Shown here: positions 26,132-34,761 of the stretch, one piece after another
Position numbering within the stretch: position 1 is the stretch's first letter
How the letters are laid out: each line of letters opens with the position of its first letter
Origin: Oceanobacillus saliphilus
GTDB taxonomy: Bacteria; Bacillota; Bacilli; Bacillales; Amphibacillaceae
Length of the DNA: 64,000 bases
NCBI RefSeq assembly: GCF_023522835.1
Contig: NZ_JALCZU010000007.1
Location: 62,001 to 126,000 of the forward strand
Direction of reading: 5' to 3'
The notes under the pieces: generated by a model
Told to the model about the DNA's origin: nothing
Database searches by the model: none
What the model saw: the letters and a program-made list of their open reading frames with translations, nothing else
Program-made: the position numbers and the translations under genes

Positions 26132-26870
26132 ACAAGTTAGAAAAAAAACGCCATTAATTCATCATTTAACCAATCAGGTAGTGATGAATTTTACAGCCAA
26201 TGGGCTCTTAGCTTTTGGTGCTGCACCTATAATGGCAAAGTCTGTGGAAGAAGTACGTCATATGGCCTCCATTTCTAATGGTGTTTTAATCAATATCGGC
26301 ACATTGACACCTGAAGATCTCACCGCTATGATACTCGCTGGGAAAGCAGCAAATGAAAAAGGGATACCTGTCGTCCTGGATCCGGTAGGTGTTGCGGCAA
26401 CCCCATTTCGAACGTCAGCTGTAAGGCAGATTTTAGATGAAGTAAAGCCGACAGCAATTAAGGGCAATGCTGGTGAGCTCGCCCACCTTGTTCAAATTCC
26501 TTGGGAAACAAAAGGGGTTGAGTCTGTTGGGGATGGAAATAGAGAAGAAATTGCATTGAAAGTTGCTGAAACCTTTGATACTACCGCTGTAATAACAGGA
26601 GAAATCGATATGATTTGCACAAAAAAAGATTTGCTTCGGAATCGTACAGGTCATCCGATTTTAACAAAGGTGACTGGCGCAGGATGTTTATTAGGTTCTA
26701 TTCTAACCGCATGCTTTACGACAGATGATGAACCCCAAGCACAGGCGCATGCCGCCCTTAAGTTTTATGGATTAGCCGCAGAGCATGCAGCGAATCATCA
26801 GGATGTATCCGGATCAGGCACTTTTGTCCCAAGATTTATCGATGCACTCTCGATGGAATTTAAGTTATGA
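26115..26870 (+). CDS. thiM: Hydroxyethylthiazole kinase
   Basis: 251 residues. ThiM phosphorylates hydroxyethylthiazole for salvage. Blocks PLIHHLTNQVVMNFTANGLLA, MAKSVEEV, VVLDPVGVAATPFR, KGNAGELAHL and TKVTGAGCLLGS are characteristic, the last holding the catalytic Cys. AAGGAG lies about 11 bases before the ATG at 26115. The gene overlaps thiD by 17 bases, pointing to coupled translation. Confidence 0.94.
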   Translation: MEQIIKQVRKKTPLIHHLTNQVVMNFTANGLLAFGAAPIMAKSVEEVRHMASISNGVLINIGTLTPEDLTAMILAGKAANEKGIPVVLDPVGVAATPFRTSAVRQILDEVKPTAIKGNAGELAHLVQIPWETKGVESVGDGNREEIALKVAETFDTTAVITGEIDMICTKKDLLRNRTGHPILTKVTGAGCLLGSILTACFTTDDEPQAQAHAALKFYGLAAEHAANHQDVSGSGTFVPRFIDALSMEFKL

Positions 26871-26884
26871 AGAGGAGATAGTTT

Positions 26885-27505
26885 ATGTCACCAATAAAGC
26901 AATCTTTACGTAAATACTTTATTATGGGCAGTCAAAATTGTGACCGTCATCCTGTAGAAATACTGGAGTCTGCAGCACAGGCAGGGATTACAGCCTTCCA
27001 GTTTCGTGAAAAAGGCGACGGTTCCTTAACTGGCAATGCAAAACTGGAACTAGGCAAACAATTACGTGACATTTGTGGCCATTATGATATTCCATTTATT
27101 GTTAACGATGACATTGATTTAGTAACTCCATTAGAAGCAGATGGCATTCATGTTGGTCAAGATGATCGTTCTGTTGAAGAAGTGAGGAAGCTTTTCCCTA
27201 ATAAAATTATTGGACTTTCTGTATCAAGTCGGAGTGAACTCATTAACAGCCCCATCCAATTGGTTGATTATATTGGAGCAGGCCCAGTTTTTACTACGAA
27301 TACAAAGAAAGATGCCAAAACTGCCGTTGGTTTAGAATGGATCACTTCATTGAGAAAGCAGTTCCCCGATCTTCCTATAGTCGGAATAGGTGGGATCAAT
27401 TCGGATAATGCTGCTTCCGTAATTGCTGCTGGGGCAGATGGTGTATCTGTTATTTCAGCAATTACACACGCAACGGATATTAGAAATTCGGTGGAAAACC
27501 TTTAA
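26885..27505 (+). CDS. thiE: Thiamine phosphate synthase
   Basis: 206-residue TIM-barrel enzyme joining HMP-PP and thiazole phosphate into thiamine phosphate. Typical blocks: FIMGSQN, GITAFQFREKG, PFIVNDDIDLV, DGIHVGQDD, IIGLSVSS, YIGAGPVFTTNTKKDA and VGIGGINSDNAASVIAAGADGVSVISAI. It closes the salvage operon thiW-tenA-thiD-thiM-thiE. RBS AGAGGAG lies upstream. Confidence 0.95.
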   Translation: MSPIKQSLRKYFIMGSQNCDRHPVEILESAAQAGITAFQFREKGDGSLTGNAKLELGKQLRDICGHYDIPFIVNDDIDLVTPLEADGIHVGQDDRSVEEVRKLFPNKIIGLSVSSRSELINSPIQLVDYIGAGPVFTTNTKKDAKTAVGLEWITSLRKQFPDLPIVGIGGINSDNAASVIAAGADGVSVISAITHATDIRNSVENL

Positions 27506-27564
27506 TTTACTAACATTCATATTTTATAGACTTTCACCTTCTACAGCTGCAATTTAAGGAAGAA

Positions 27565-27603
27565 GAACGGTGGCAAGCGTTTTATTCGCTTTTGCCACCG
27601 TTC
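27565..27603 (+). terminator. Terminator of the thi operon
   Basis: GAACGGTGGCAA / TTGCCACCGTTC stem with an inner AGCG/CGCT extension and a TCTTT tail. Confidence 0.85.
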
Positions 27604-27770
27604 TCTTTATTTAGAGATGTAGTAATTATAGAAAGATTTTTACTTTCCTATCTGCCACGTATACTTTTCCTTCCGCTTTCGCCCATTCTTAAAAAATCAC
27701 TATCCAACTAGACGAATCCCCCATATATTGAAGAGAACGATTTTTAAGTTATAGAGGAGGAAAAGAATAG

Positions 27771-28259
27771 ATGAATTATAATCAGCCACCATATGATGAT
27801 GACGAAAGACAATTTGGCTTACCTGGTTATTTATTAGGACAGCTGTTTGGCCCGGGGGGGCAGCAATTTCCTGGTGCTCCAGGTACTTTCCCAGGTGCTC
27901 CAGGCGTTTTCCCGGGCGCTCCAGGGACGTTTCCAGGTGCTCCAGGTACTTTCCCGGGCGCTCCAGGGGTGTTCCCCGGTGCTCCAGGGGCATTTCCGGG
28001 TCAACAGTTCGGGGCACCGACAACCCCACCCCCAAGTTTCACACCAACTCAGCCGGATTTTCAACTGTTAGCTGTTGATCCTGGTGCAATACGTGGATGT
28101 TTATACAGATTTACCTTTATATGGTTGAGAAGGGATGCTTTCTGGTTCTTCCCAACATTCGTTGGCAGAACTTCTGTCGCAGGATTCAGATGGACCGGAT
28201 TTAGGTGGGTGTATTTCGGTATTGACCTTCAACGAATACAGTCCTTCCAATGTTACTAG
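27771..28259 (+). CDS. Collagen-like repeat protein with Bacillaceae C-terminal domain
   Basis: 162 residues. The N-terminal 35 are polar ([19 protein letters not shown]). Residues about 33-78 are six near-perfect copies of FPGAPG(T/V/A), a collagen-like Gly-x-x pattern broken every seventh residue. The C-terminal 60 residues are rich in aromatic residues ([37 protein letters not shown], ending QSFQCY) and look like a conserved domain seen in spore-formers. There is no signal peptide. A spore-surface role is plausible but inferred. RBS AGAGGAGG lies upstream. Confidence 0.75.
   Translation: MNYNQPPYDDDERQFGLPGYLLGQLFGPGGQQFPGAPGTFPGAPGVFPGAPGTFPGAPGTFPGAPGVFPGAPGAFPGQQFGAPTTPPPSFTPTQPDFQLLAVDPGAIRGCLYRFTFIWLRRDAFWFFPTFVGRTSVAGFRWTGFRWVYFGIDLQRIQSFQCY
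27866..27998 (+). repeat. 21-bp in-frame tandem repeat (coding)
   Basis: About six copies of a 21-bp unit of the form TTTCCNGGNGCTCCAGGNRC encode FPGAPG plus T, V or A. Copies differ mainly at third positions, as in an expanding and drifting coding minisatellite. Confidence 0.88.
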
Positions 28260-28326
28260 GAATATACTGAGCTAGCCATCAACGCCACCCCTTCCAATTC
28301 CTATGATGAACAAAGGAGGGATATTC

Positions 28327-28527
28327 ATGAATCAGTTAACGTTGGTTTTTTTGGCAGCAATTCTTGCAGGCCTTGCATTACTCGTTGTAACCAACCTTGC
28401 AGCAACTTTTCTGTCAGCCACAGTAATTAGCCTTTTAATTGCCATTGGAGCCATTGCTGTAATCGTTTTTGCATTGGCATTACTCTACCTTGCTTTAAAA
28501 GCGCTGTTTAAGGGGCTTTTAAGCTAA
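28327..28527 (+). CDS. Small hydrophobic membrane protein
   Basis: 66 residues, almost entirely two membrane segments (about 6-27 and 30-56) rich in Ala, Leu and Val, then a short basic end. AAGGAGGG is 8 bases before the ATG at 28327. The frame is open eight codons further up without a site. No family recognised. It follows the collagen-like gene by 67 bases and may be co-transcribed. Confidence 0.65.
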   Translation: MNQLTLVFLAAILAGLALLVVTNLAATFLSATVISLLIAIGAIAVIVFALALLYLALKALFKGLLS

Positions 28528-28698
28528 TAAATCCCTTTGTAGATAACATGATACTTCATCCAAGTGGTAGTGTCATACTCAATCGGCATATACAATTCTT
28601 CAGATCTATCTATTGCTTGAATAAGGGGATTAAAAGGTCTGTTATTATGGGATCAAGCTTTCACTTGAAAGTTTTACCAGTAAACTGAATGATGTCAG

Positions 28699-28736
28699 AA
28701 AAAGCAGGTATCCTTTGTTGGGTTGCCTGCTTTTTT
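28699..28736 (+). terminator. Terminator
   Basis: AAAAAGCAGG / CCTGCTTTTTT hairpin 170 bases after the small membrane protein gene. Confidence 0.78.
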
Positions 28737-28803
28737 CATTTCTACAAGTAAACATACTCAATCAAATTTACAATACTTTATATTGTTTTGCATGCTTCAT
28801 AAA

Positions 28804-29079
28804 ATGGATTATGGAAAGGGAAAGGATACACAAATTCTGAAAGTTACTGTTCCGGAAAACCTTAATCAGGAAAACCCTCTGGATAACGTTTTTAAACAAT
28901 ACACATGAAGCCGCCAAACACTGCGTCAAGTGGAAACTACGAATCTGGGAACAATGATTATGTACACCTATGCAATTCGCAGCAAAAATGAGACCAAAGA
29001 TAAAGAATTACTTGATCGCATACGTGAAAAAAATGCCAACTTGAAAGTATCCATCACCTATATGGAAAGCCAGAACTAA
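28804..29079 (+). pseudogene. C-terminal remnant of a DUF4956-family protein
   Basis: The frame encodes LKVTVPENLNQENPLDNVF-KQYT, an in-frame TGA (28906), then QVETTNLGTMIMYTYAIR and ELLDRIREKNANLKVSI to a TAA. This is the cytosolic C-terminal domain that follows the membrane part in DUF4956 proteins (ITIPENLDY... TTNLGSLYELTY...IDELRCRNGNL-like). The membrane domain, a start and a ribosome binding site are absent. The reading frame is otherwise intact on both sides of the stop, so decay is recent. Confidence 0.75.
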
Positions 29080-29085
29080 CTGTAA

Positions 29086-29129
29086 AAGCCACACAATCCT
29101 CCTTATGCATCCGGTAGATTGTGTGGCTT
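29086..29129 (-). terminator. Terminator of the BCCT transporter gene
   Basis: AAGCCACACAATC / GATTGTGTGGCTT stem followed on the minus strand by TTTAC. It lies between the DUF4956 remnant and the BCCT stop and may serve both strands. Confidence 0.75.
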
Positions 29130-29137
29130 CGTTTCAT

Positions 29138-30691
29138 TTAGTATTTTTTATCTTCTTTTTTTCTTATCTCACGTTGCCAAATAAGACCTTGTTCCAACGC
29201 CATTTTTTTCGCTATTCTTGGCGCATTCCATAAAGGCGGCAGTAACAATAATGACACTGGAACTGCAGTTATTACGATAGAATTCTGAATCGACGCGATG
29301 CTGTCTTCTCCGATCGTCAGAATCACCATCGTAGTTGCCCCAAATATCAATGCCCAGAACACGCGTAACCAACGTTTTGGATGATCTGTTCCAGTAATTG
29401 TAGCCGCAACGGTATATGACATGGTATCGGTTGTGGTTGCTACGAATATGATCGATACAAGCAGAAATCCTAAGCCCATTAATGTCCCCATTGGAAGTTG
29501 ATCCGTAATAGCCATAACTGCTGCGGGCATCCCACCTTCACTCAATGCATTCGATACAGAACCAGGATTTTCGTTTTCAAAAAACACGCCCGTACCTCCT
29601 ACAACAGAAAACCAAAAGTTGTTAACAAGGGGGGCCACAATCGATACGGCAATAATTAATTCACGAATTGTGCGCCCACGCGAAATTCTGCTAATAAAGA
29701 CGATAAGCATAGGAGCATATCCGATAAACCAACCCCAGAAAAAGATTGTCCAGAATGAAAGCCATGCCTCATCCCCTCGATACATACTCATTGTGAAGAA
29801 ATGTTGCAAATGGAACCCGGTACCTGCTACAAATGCATCCATGATAAACATCGTAGGTCCCAGTACGAGTATAATGGCAGCCAGTAAAATAGTAAATTTT
29901 ACATTCCAATTGCTTAGATGGTAAATTCCACGATCCACCCCTGTTGCTGCTGAAATTGCTGCAATCAAAACAAGTACAAAAACAACAAGAATACTTACGG
30001 TTAATGTATTGGGCACGCCAAATAAATGATTTAGCCCATATGAAATTTGCAATCCTAAAAATCCAAGCGGCCCTAATGTTCCGGCAACCGTTGCGATAAT
30101 AGAAAATATATCCGCAGATGAACCGAGTATACTATTATGATAAATTTTTTCGCCAACTATCGGAAATAGCAAACCTCTTGGCTTTAGAGGAAAACCTCTA
30201 TCGTAATGGACATACATCATCACAACGACAGCAAGTGTCCCTAAAATAGCCCAGGCCGTAAAGCCCCAATGCATAAATGCTTGAGCAAATGCAGCGCCCA
30301 TATTATTGAACTCCCCACCACCAAATAATGGAGGAGTATCCATGTAATGATACATCGGTTCAGCAGCAGCCCAGAATACACCACCACTTGCAAGTAAGGT
30401 AACCAAAATCATGGAAACCCAACCGAAATAACTGTACTTTGGCTTATCCTGCTTACCCAATCGCACCTTACCATATTTTGAAATTGCCAGCCCAAGACCG
30501 ATGAAAAAGTTGGCCAGCAATAGTATTTGCCAATAAGCACCAAAAAGGTCTGATGAGTAGGCGAATAATATATTTACTACATCACCAACTTTTTCATTAT
30601 TAATCAACGAAAATAAAATAATTACGATCAAAAATCCACCACTAATGATGAATACCGGCCAATCAAGTTTCTTTTTCTTATCTGAGTCCAC
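29138..30691 (-). CDS. BCCT-family osmolyte transporter
   Basis: 517 residues, twelve hydrophobic segments. The BCCT family imports betaine, carnitine, choline or related solutes with Na+. MHWGFTAWAILG near residue 140 and the signature region SFWTIFFWGWFIGYAPMLIV near 318, followed by FISRISRGRTIREL, identify the family. In glycine betaine carriers the signature reads closer to WTxFYWAWWIxWSPF, so several aromatic residues differ and the substrate may not be betaine. The charged tail ends REIRKKEDKKY. Confidence 0.87.
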   Translation of the reverse strand: MDSDKKKKLDWPVFIISGGFLIVIILFSLINNEKVGDVVNILFAYSSDLFGAYWQILLLANFFIGLGLAISKYGKVRLGKQDKPKYSYFGWVSMILVTLLASGGVFWAAAEPMYHYMDTPPLFGGGEFNNMGAAFAQAFMHWGFTAWAILGTLAVVVMMYVHYDRGFPLKPRGLLFPIVGEKIYHNSILGSSADIFSIIATVAGTLGPLGFLGLQISYGLNHLFGVPNTLTVSILVVFVLVLIAAISAATGVDRGIYHLSNWNVKFTILLAAIILVLGPTMFIMDAFVAGTGFHLQHFFTMSMYRGDEAWLSFWTIFFWGWFIGYAPMLIVFISRISRGRTIRELIIAVSIVAPLVNNFWFSVVGGTGVFFENENPGSVSNALSEGGMPAAVMAITDQLPMGTLMGLGFLLVSIIFVATTTDTMSYTVAATITGTDHPKRWLRVFWALIFGATTMVILTIGEDSIASIQNSIVITAVPVSLLLLPPLWNAPRIAKKMALEQGLIWQREIRKKEDKKY

Positions 30692-31046
30692 ACTTTACCT
30701 CCTATTTTGTCAGGAGCAAGTGTCCATAACAGGTGTTCTTTTTGTCATTAAAGACCATTGGATGGAAATTAATCATATGAATTGTTGTAAAAAAATGATT
30801 AACGACTGTTTCCACCAACTTGCTCATTTTAGCAACACAGCTTTCAATTATAGGTATTTATCATAAATCTTACAAGTAATATACCCAATGTGTTACAAAT
30901 GGATTCAAAACATCTTCTCTAATGAATGCACGAGTTAGTTGAAAAATTTGGGAACGATTTTAGAATACTGGGTTGTTTCCGAGCCTTTCGGTGACAGCCT
31001 TCGTTGAACTTATGACGATAGAAGCGTTTTATACTTTCCTAAGCAA
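30692..31046. other. Intergenic region upstream of the BCCT gene
   Basis: AT-rich, holding the BCCT ribosome binding site (AGGAGG on the minus strand) and presumably its promoter. At 30973-31012 lies a 40-base stretch similar to 53092-53132. No gene is supported. Confidence 0.4.
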
Positions 31047-31077
31047 AGAAAAAACACGACCGATGAGCCGTGTTTTT
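31047..31077 (-). terminator. Terminator of the YisP-like gene
   Basis: AAAAACACG / CGTGTTTTT hairpin overlapping the stop codon, with a TTTTT run on the minus strand. Confidence 0.82.
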
Positions 31078-31894
31078 AGTCATTTATTATTTGATTTACT
31101 GTGCTCTCAACTTCTTGACGGGACATCTTTTCTCTTCCGCTCTTCAGTGCTTTAAGGGTTCTGTGGGCAAGTGCCAACGGAATTTTACAAAATAAAGTAA
31201 TATTTTTGGTTTCGATTTGTTTTAAATATTGATCTGCTTTGTTCAAATTATTATCTGCATATGCAAACATATCGTCCCGCGTCCAACCATCCGGGAAAAA
31301 TCGGACACCACGCTCGGCATCTTCATCCTTATTTCGAAGGATATTAACAGCCTGAAGACCTCTACCATATCCAATAGCCAGTTCACGGTCCGTTTCTGTT
31401 CCATCATACCAATTCCAAATATCTGACAGCATTACTCCTACAAGTCCTGCGACATAATATGTATACTCATCAAGGTCTTCCTTGGTATTTACAACCCAAT
31501 CCTTCTGTACCCATTTTGCCATTCCTTCTGCCATCTCACTGGTAGATTCTTTAACCTTGCCAACTATTTCAGAGGGGCAGAATTCCAGCCAGTCTCCAAG
31601 ACGCCGTGTAACTTCGGGTAATAATGATTGATATGGTCTTATCAGTTCTTCATATGCATTTGCATCAAAGTCTGTCTTTAGTAATTTGCTTGTTCCCATA
31701 AGCAATCGCTGCTTCACTTCAGCATCGAGTTGTTCATGATCTTCAATTTCATCAATTGCTCTCATGCATAAATAAGCAGAACCCACTGTCTTTTTCAACG
31801 TAGAATTCAATAATTTAATAGGAATATAAAACGTCCTGCTCGTAAGTTTCAGGACATGCATCGCTTCTTTTTCCAATTTCGTTTGGCTACTCAA
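31076..31894 (-). CDS. Squalene/phytoene synthase-like protein (YisP type)
   Basis: 272 residues of the head-to-head prenyl synthase fold. SRTFYIPIKLL and CMRAIDEIEDHE give the first Asp-rich motif. The second reads NILRNKDEDAERG, with Asn where active synthases such as CrtM have the first Asp (NILRDVGED). Bacillus YisP, reported to be a farnesyl-diphosphate phosphatase linked to biofilm formation, belongs to this group. A farnesol-forming phosphatase is thus more likely than a carotenoid synthase. No other carotenoid gene is nearby. RBS GGAGG is present. Confidence 0.78.
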   Translation of the reverse strand: MSSQTKLEKEAMHVLKLTSRTFYIPIKLLNSTLKKTVGSAYLCMRAIDEIEDHEQLDAEVKQRLLMGTSKLLKTDFDANAYEELIRPYQSLLPEVTRRLGDWLEFCPSEIVGKVKESTSEMAEGMAKWVQKDWVVNTKEDLDEYTYYVAGLVGVMLSDIWNWYDGTETDRELAIGYGRGLQAVNILRNKDEDAERGVRFFPDGWTRDDMFAYADNNLNKADQYLKQIETKNITLFCKIPLALAHRTLKALKSGREKMSRQEVESTVNQIIND

Positions 31895-32234
31895 CGGTTT
31901 TCCTCCTTTAGACTTTCACGAGGTAATTTAATTATAACAAAAACCCTAACCTTTTTCCCGTATTATGGCGCAACTGTCTCTCCAAGCATTTTATCGAAAT
32001 ACATTTGGACATAGGCATAAAATAGCAACGGCTATGTTTGGCTTGTTTCAACTTGAAATTAAGTCTACTATAGTAATATTGCATTTCGCTTCAACAACTG
32101 GCATCAGGATTTCCCAATAAGCTTTTTAATATACAGGAAGATCAACTTAAAGTATAAGTCTGATTCAATCCAACCAACCGCAAGTGAACATTAAAGATTG
32201 TAACGTTTTACAATCACAAGAGAGGCGTATGAAC
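31895..32234. other. Divergent intergenic region
   Basis: Holds the promoters of the YisP-like and MFS genes. AT-rich. No additional ORF with a binding site and no structured RNA was recognised. Confidence 0.4.
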
Positions 32235-33425
32235 ATGGACAAAAGAGTTTATTTATTAACGATTGTTTCTTTCGTTGTAGGGATGGTCGAATTAATTATA
32301 GGTGGTATTTTAGATTTGGTTGCAGCCGATCTCAATGTGAGTGTAGGACAGGCAGGTCTTTTAATAACGATATTCTCACTTGTATTTGCCGTTTCATCAC
32401 CAATATTACTATTTTTAACATCAAAAATAGAAAGAAAACGGTTGACCCTCTTCACATTATTTATTTTCTTTTTAAGTAATGTACTGGCTGTTATCAGCCC
32501 TGTTTACAGTGTATTATTCCTAAGCAGAATCATTTCAGCCGCAAGTGCTTCATTACTAATCGTCTTGTGCGTAACCATGGCCTCAAGTATTGTAGAGCCA
32601 AAATATCGCGGACGTGCAATAGGGGTAGTGAATATGGGTGTCAGTGGGTCACTTGTTCTAGGTATTCCATTTGGGCTTATGCTCGGTAATACATTTGGTT
32701 GGCGCGCACCATTTATTATGATTGCCATATTAACGTTATTTTCAATTGCTGGAGTATACTTTTTCATGAAACCGATCATTCCAGGACAGGTTTCTGTTTC
32801 GTTTGGGGAACAACTGAGCACATTAAAAAACAGTAAGGTGCTCTTTGCGCATGCGACGACATTTTTAGTGCTGGCAGGTCATACGACACTGTACGCCTAT
32901 TTGACGCCTTTTGTAAAAGAAATGATGGGGATGGATGGCATTTGGATTAGTATCGTCTACCTTATATTTGGAGTAGCAGCTGTCAGCGGTGGAGCGCTAG
33001 GCGGCGTTTTCTCAGACCGTTTCGGCTCCAAATCAACGATTCTTTCCGTTATTATGATTTTTATCATTTCCATAACAGCAATTCCCTTCACTACATTTTC
33101 CATACCATTTTTCTTTATCGTAATGGTCATATGGGGAACAATGAGTTGGGCAATTACTCCGCCAATGCAGAGTTATTTAATTGAATCTTCCCCTGGAAAT
33201 TCCGATATTTTGATTAGCTTAAATAATTCATCGTTGCATTTAGGAGTTGCTGTAGGCTCATTTGTCGGGAGTATCGCAGTAGACCAGGCCGGCATTGAAA
33301 ATAATGCCCTCATCGGAGGAATCATCGTCACCCTCGGCCTCGTTACCGCTATCCTCTCCACAAGGGTGCCTGTCTCTCCCCGAAATATGTCGAATGAAAT
33401 GAAGAAAAAAACCACTGATAGTTAG
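32235..33425 (+). CDS. Major facilitator superfamily efflux transporter
   Basis: 396 residues, twelve hydrophobic segments, in the arabinose-efflux/AraJ-like group (VGMVELIIGGILDLVAADL at the start, SRIISAASASLLIVLCVTMAS in segment 4, FSDRFGSK loop between segments 8 and 9). A drug or metabolite exporter, substrate unknown. The ATG at 32235 is preferred over 32229 because AGAGG is 9 bases away. The last 20 residues (VPVSPRNMSNEMKKKTTDS) come from a dispersed repeat shared with the uppS paralogue. Confidence 0.85.
   Translation: MDKRVYLLTIVSFVVGMVELIIGGILDLVAADLNVSVGQAGLLITIFSLVFAVSSPILLFLTSKIERKRLTLFTLFIFFLSNVLAVISPVYSVLFLSRIISAASASLLIVLCVTMASSIVEPKYRGRAIGVVNMGVSGSLVLGIPFGLMLGNTFGWRAPFIMIAILTLFSIAGVYFFMKPIIPGQVSVSFGEQLSTLKNSKVLFAHATTFLVLAGHTTLYAYLTPFVKEMMGMDGIWISIVYLIFGVAAVSGGALGGVFSDRFGSKSTILSVIMIFIISITAIPFTTFSIPFFFIVMVIWGTMSWAITPPMQSYLIESSPGNSDILISLNNSSLHLGVAVGSFVGSIAVDQAGIENNALIGGIIVTLGLVTAILSTRVPVSPRNMSNEMKKKTTDS
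33365..33402 (+). repeat. Dispersed GGTGCCTG...CTCCCCG repeat, copy 1 (inside CDS end)
   Basis: GGTGCCTGTCTCTCCCCG, continuing AAATATGTCGAAT, matches 30 of 38 bases of the copy at 47430-47467 and part of the copy at 51236-51283. It forms the C-terminal codons of the MFS gene, in the same frame as in the uppS paralogue. Confidence 0.7.
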
Positions 33426-33435
33426 TGGTTTTTTT
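33405..33435 (+). terminator. Terminator of the MFS gene
   Basis: AAAAAACCACT / AGTGGTTTTTTT hairpin with the stop codon in its loop and arm. Confidence 0.88.
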
Positions 33436-33496
33436 GAGGTTGTCACACCCTCGAATTTCACACCCAAAATATGAATATCATTACATACAAAATATC

Positions 33497-34492
33497 TTAT
33501 TTAAAAAGATCGGTATTTGCATATAATGCTGGTGAACCACCAGAATGTACGAATAATATGTTATCCTCTTTCTTAAAATACCCTTTTTTAATTAAATCAA
33601 TAAGACCGGCTGCTGCTTTACCAGTATACACTGGGTCTAGTAGTATTCCTTCTTCTTTGGCAAATAATTTAACTGCATCGACCATTTCCGGTGTAGGAAG
33701 CGCATAACCTGGTCCGACATACTCATCGAAGCACAGTACAGCCTCACGAGGAATCACTTGCGGAATTCCGATATATTCTGCAGTTTCCTTAACAAGTTGA
33801 GAGACCTTCTCTTCTTGTTCTGCTTTCCCTCTGCTTACATTGATACCGATCACTGGAATCCCCGTCTGATTTCCATAGAATCCAGCAATTAATCCGGCAT
33901 GCATTCCCCCACTGCCACTTACACAAACAACAGCATTCACATCCAGCCCCTGCTCATATGATTGTGTCATAATTTCCTGTGCGCCTGCAGCATAACCTGT
34001 TGCTCCGATAACATTTGATCCACCAACAGGAATAACATAGGCTTTACGTCCTTGCTCTGTTAACTGATCAGCAAGTTTATGCATCTCATCCATTAAATCA
34101 GAACCATTGGGAACAACCGTAACATTCTCTGCACCAAGCAACTGATACAAGAAATAATTACCATTAAAATCCGGGTGCTTCTCGTTTGAAATCCCCTCTT
34201 CCAACACAAGAATGCACTTCATCCCCTCTTTAATAGCGGCAGCAAGGGTCAATCGACAATGGTTTGATTGGATACCACCAGCTGTGATCAATGTATCCGC
34301 ACCTTTTGCCAATGCATCAGCAACAAGAAATTCTAATTTACGTGTTTTATTCCCTCCGGCCACAAGTCCCAGTAAATCGTCTCGCTTCATATATATGGAA
34401 GGACCTCCAAAGCTTTCTGAAAGACGATTTAATTTTTCTATTGGTGTGTATGAAGCTGTATATCTTCTTCTGGGAAATTTGGCTAAATTCAT
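33497..34492 (-). CDS. dcyD: D-cysteine desulfhydrase / ACC-deaminase family PLP enzyme
   Basis: 331 residues, fold-type II PLP enzyme that breaks D-cysteine to pyruvate, H2S and ammonia. YTPIEKLNRLSESFGG, MKRDDLLGLVAGGNKTRKLEFL (with the PLP Lys), TAGGIQSNHCRLTLAAA and VCVSGSGGMHAGLIAGF match DcyD, whose length is about 328. An ACC deaminase is the close alternative. The ATG at 34492 has AGGAGGAG upstream, and an earlier in-frame start is rejected. Confidence 0.85.
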   Translation of the reverse strand: MNLAKFPRRRYTASYTPIEKLNRLSESFGGPSIYMKRDDLLGLVAGGNKTRKLEFLVADALAKGADTLITAGGIQSNHCRLTLAAAIKEGMKCILVLEEGISNEKHPDFNGNYFLYQLLGAENVTVVPNGSDLMDEMHKLADQLTEQGRKAYVIPVGGSNVIGATGYAAGAQEIMTQSYEQGLDVNAVVCVSGSGGMHAGLIAGFYGNQTGIPVIGINVSRGKAEQEEKVSQLVKETAEYIGIPQVIPREAVLCFDEYVGPGYALPTPEMVDAVKLFAKEEGILLDPVYTGKAAAGLIDLIKKGYFKKEDNILFVHSGGSPALYANTDLFK

Positions 34493-34761
34493 TAAAATCT
34501 CCTCCTGAATCATCGTAGAAATATAGATACTTTTAATATAGCATATACGTATTTTCAGGATTAATAAAATATCTGTAAATAAATCGAGCTGTTCATTATC
34601 CGCATGAAACGCTATATCGTCTGAAATACTCCCATCTTCCCTTGAGTGGATCTAGTTTCATTATATTAACTGCTCTCTAGCTTACATCCTAAAAGATTAT
34701 TCGGTTTATACGTTGGCATCGTTTGGGCCTTTCTAGTATACTTTGAGAAACGATGATGGTA

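Noticed and set aside
27866-27998. Short tandem repeats considered as a CRISPR array.
   Set aside because: Units are contiguous 21-bp coding repeats without spacers and no cas genes are present.
28723-28908. A 61-codon ORF with ATG inside the preceding terminator.
   Set aside because: No binding site; only its second half is protein-like and that half continues after the stop as a DUF4956 remnant.
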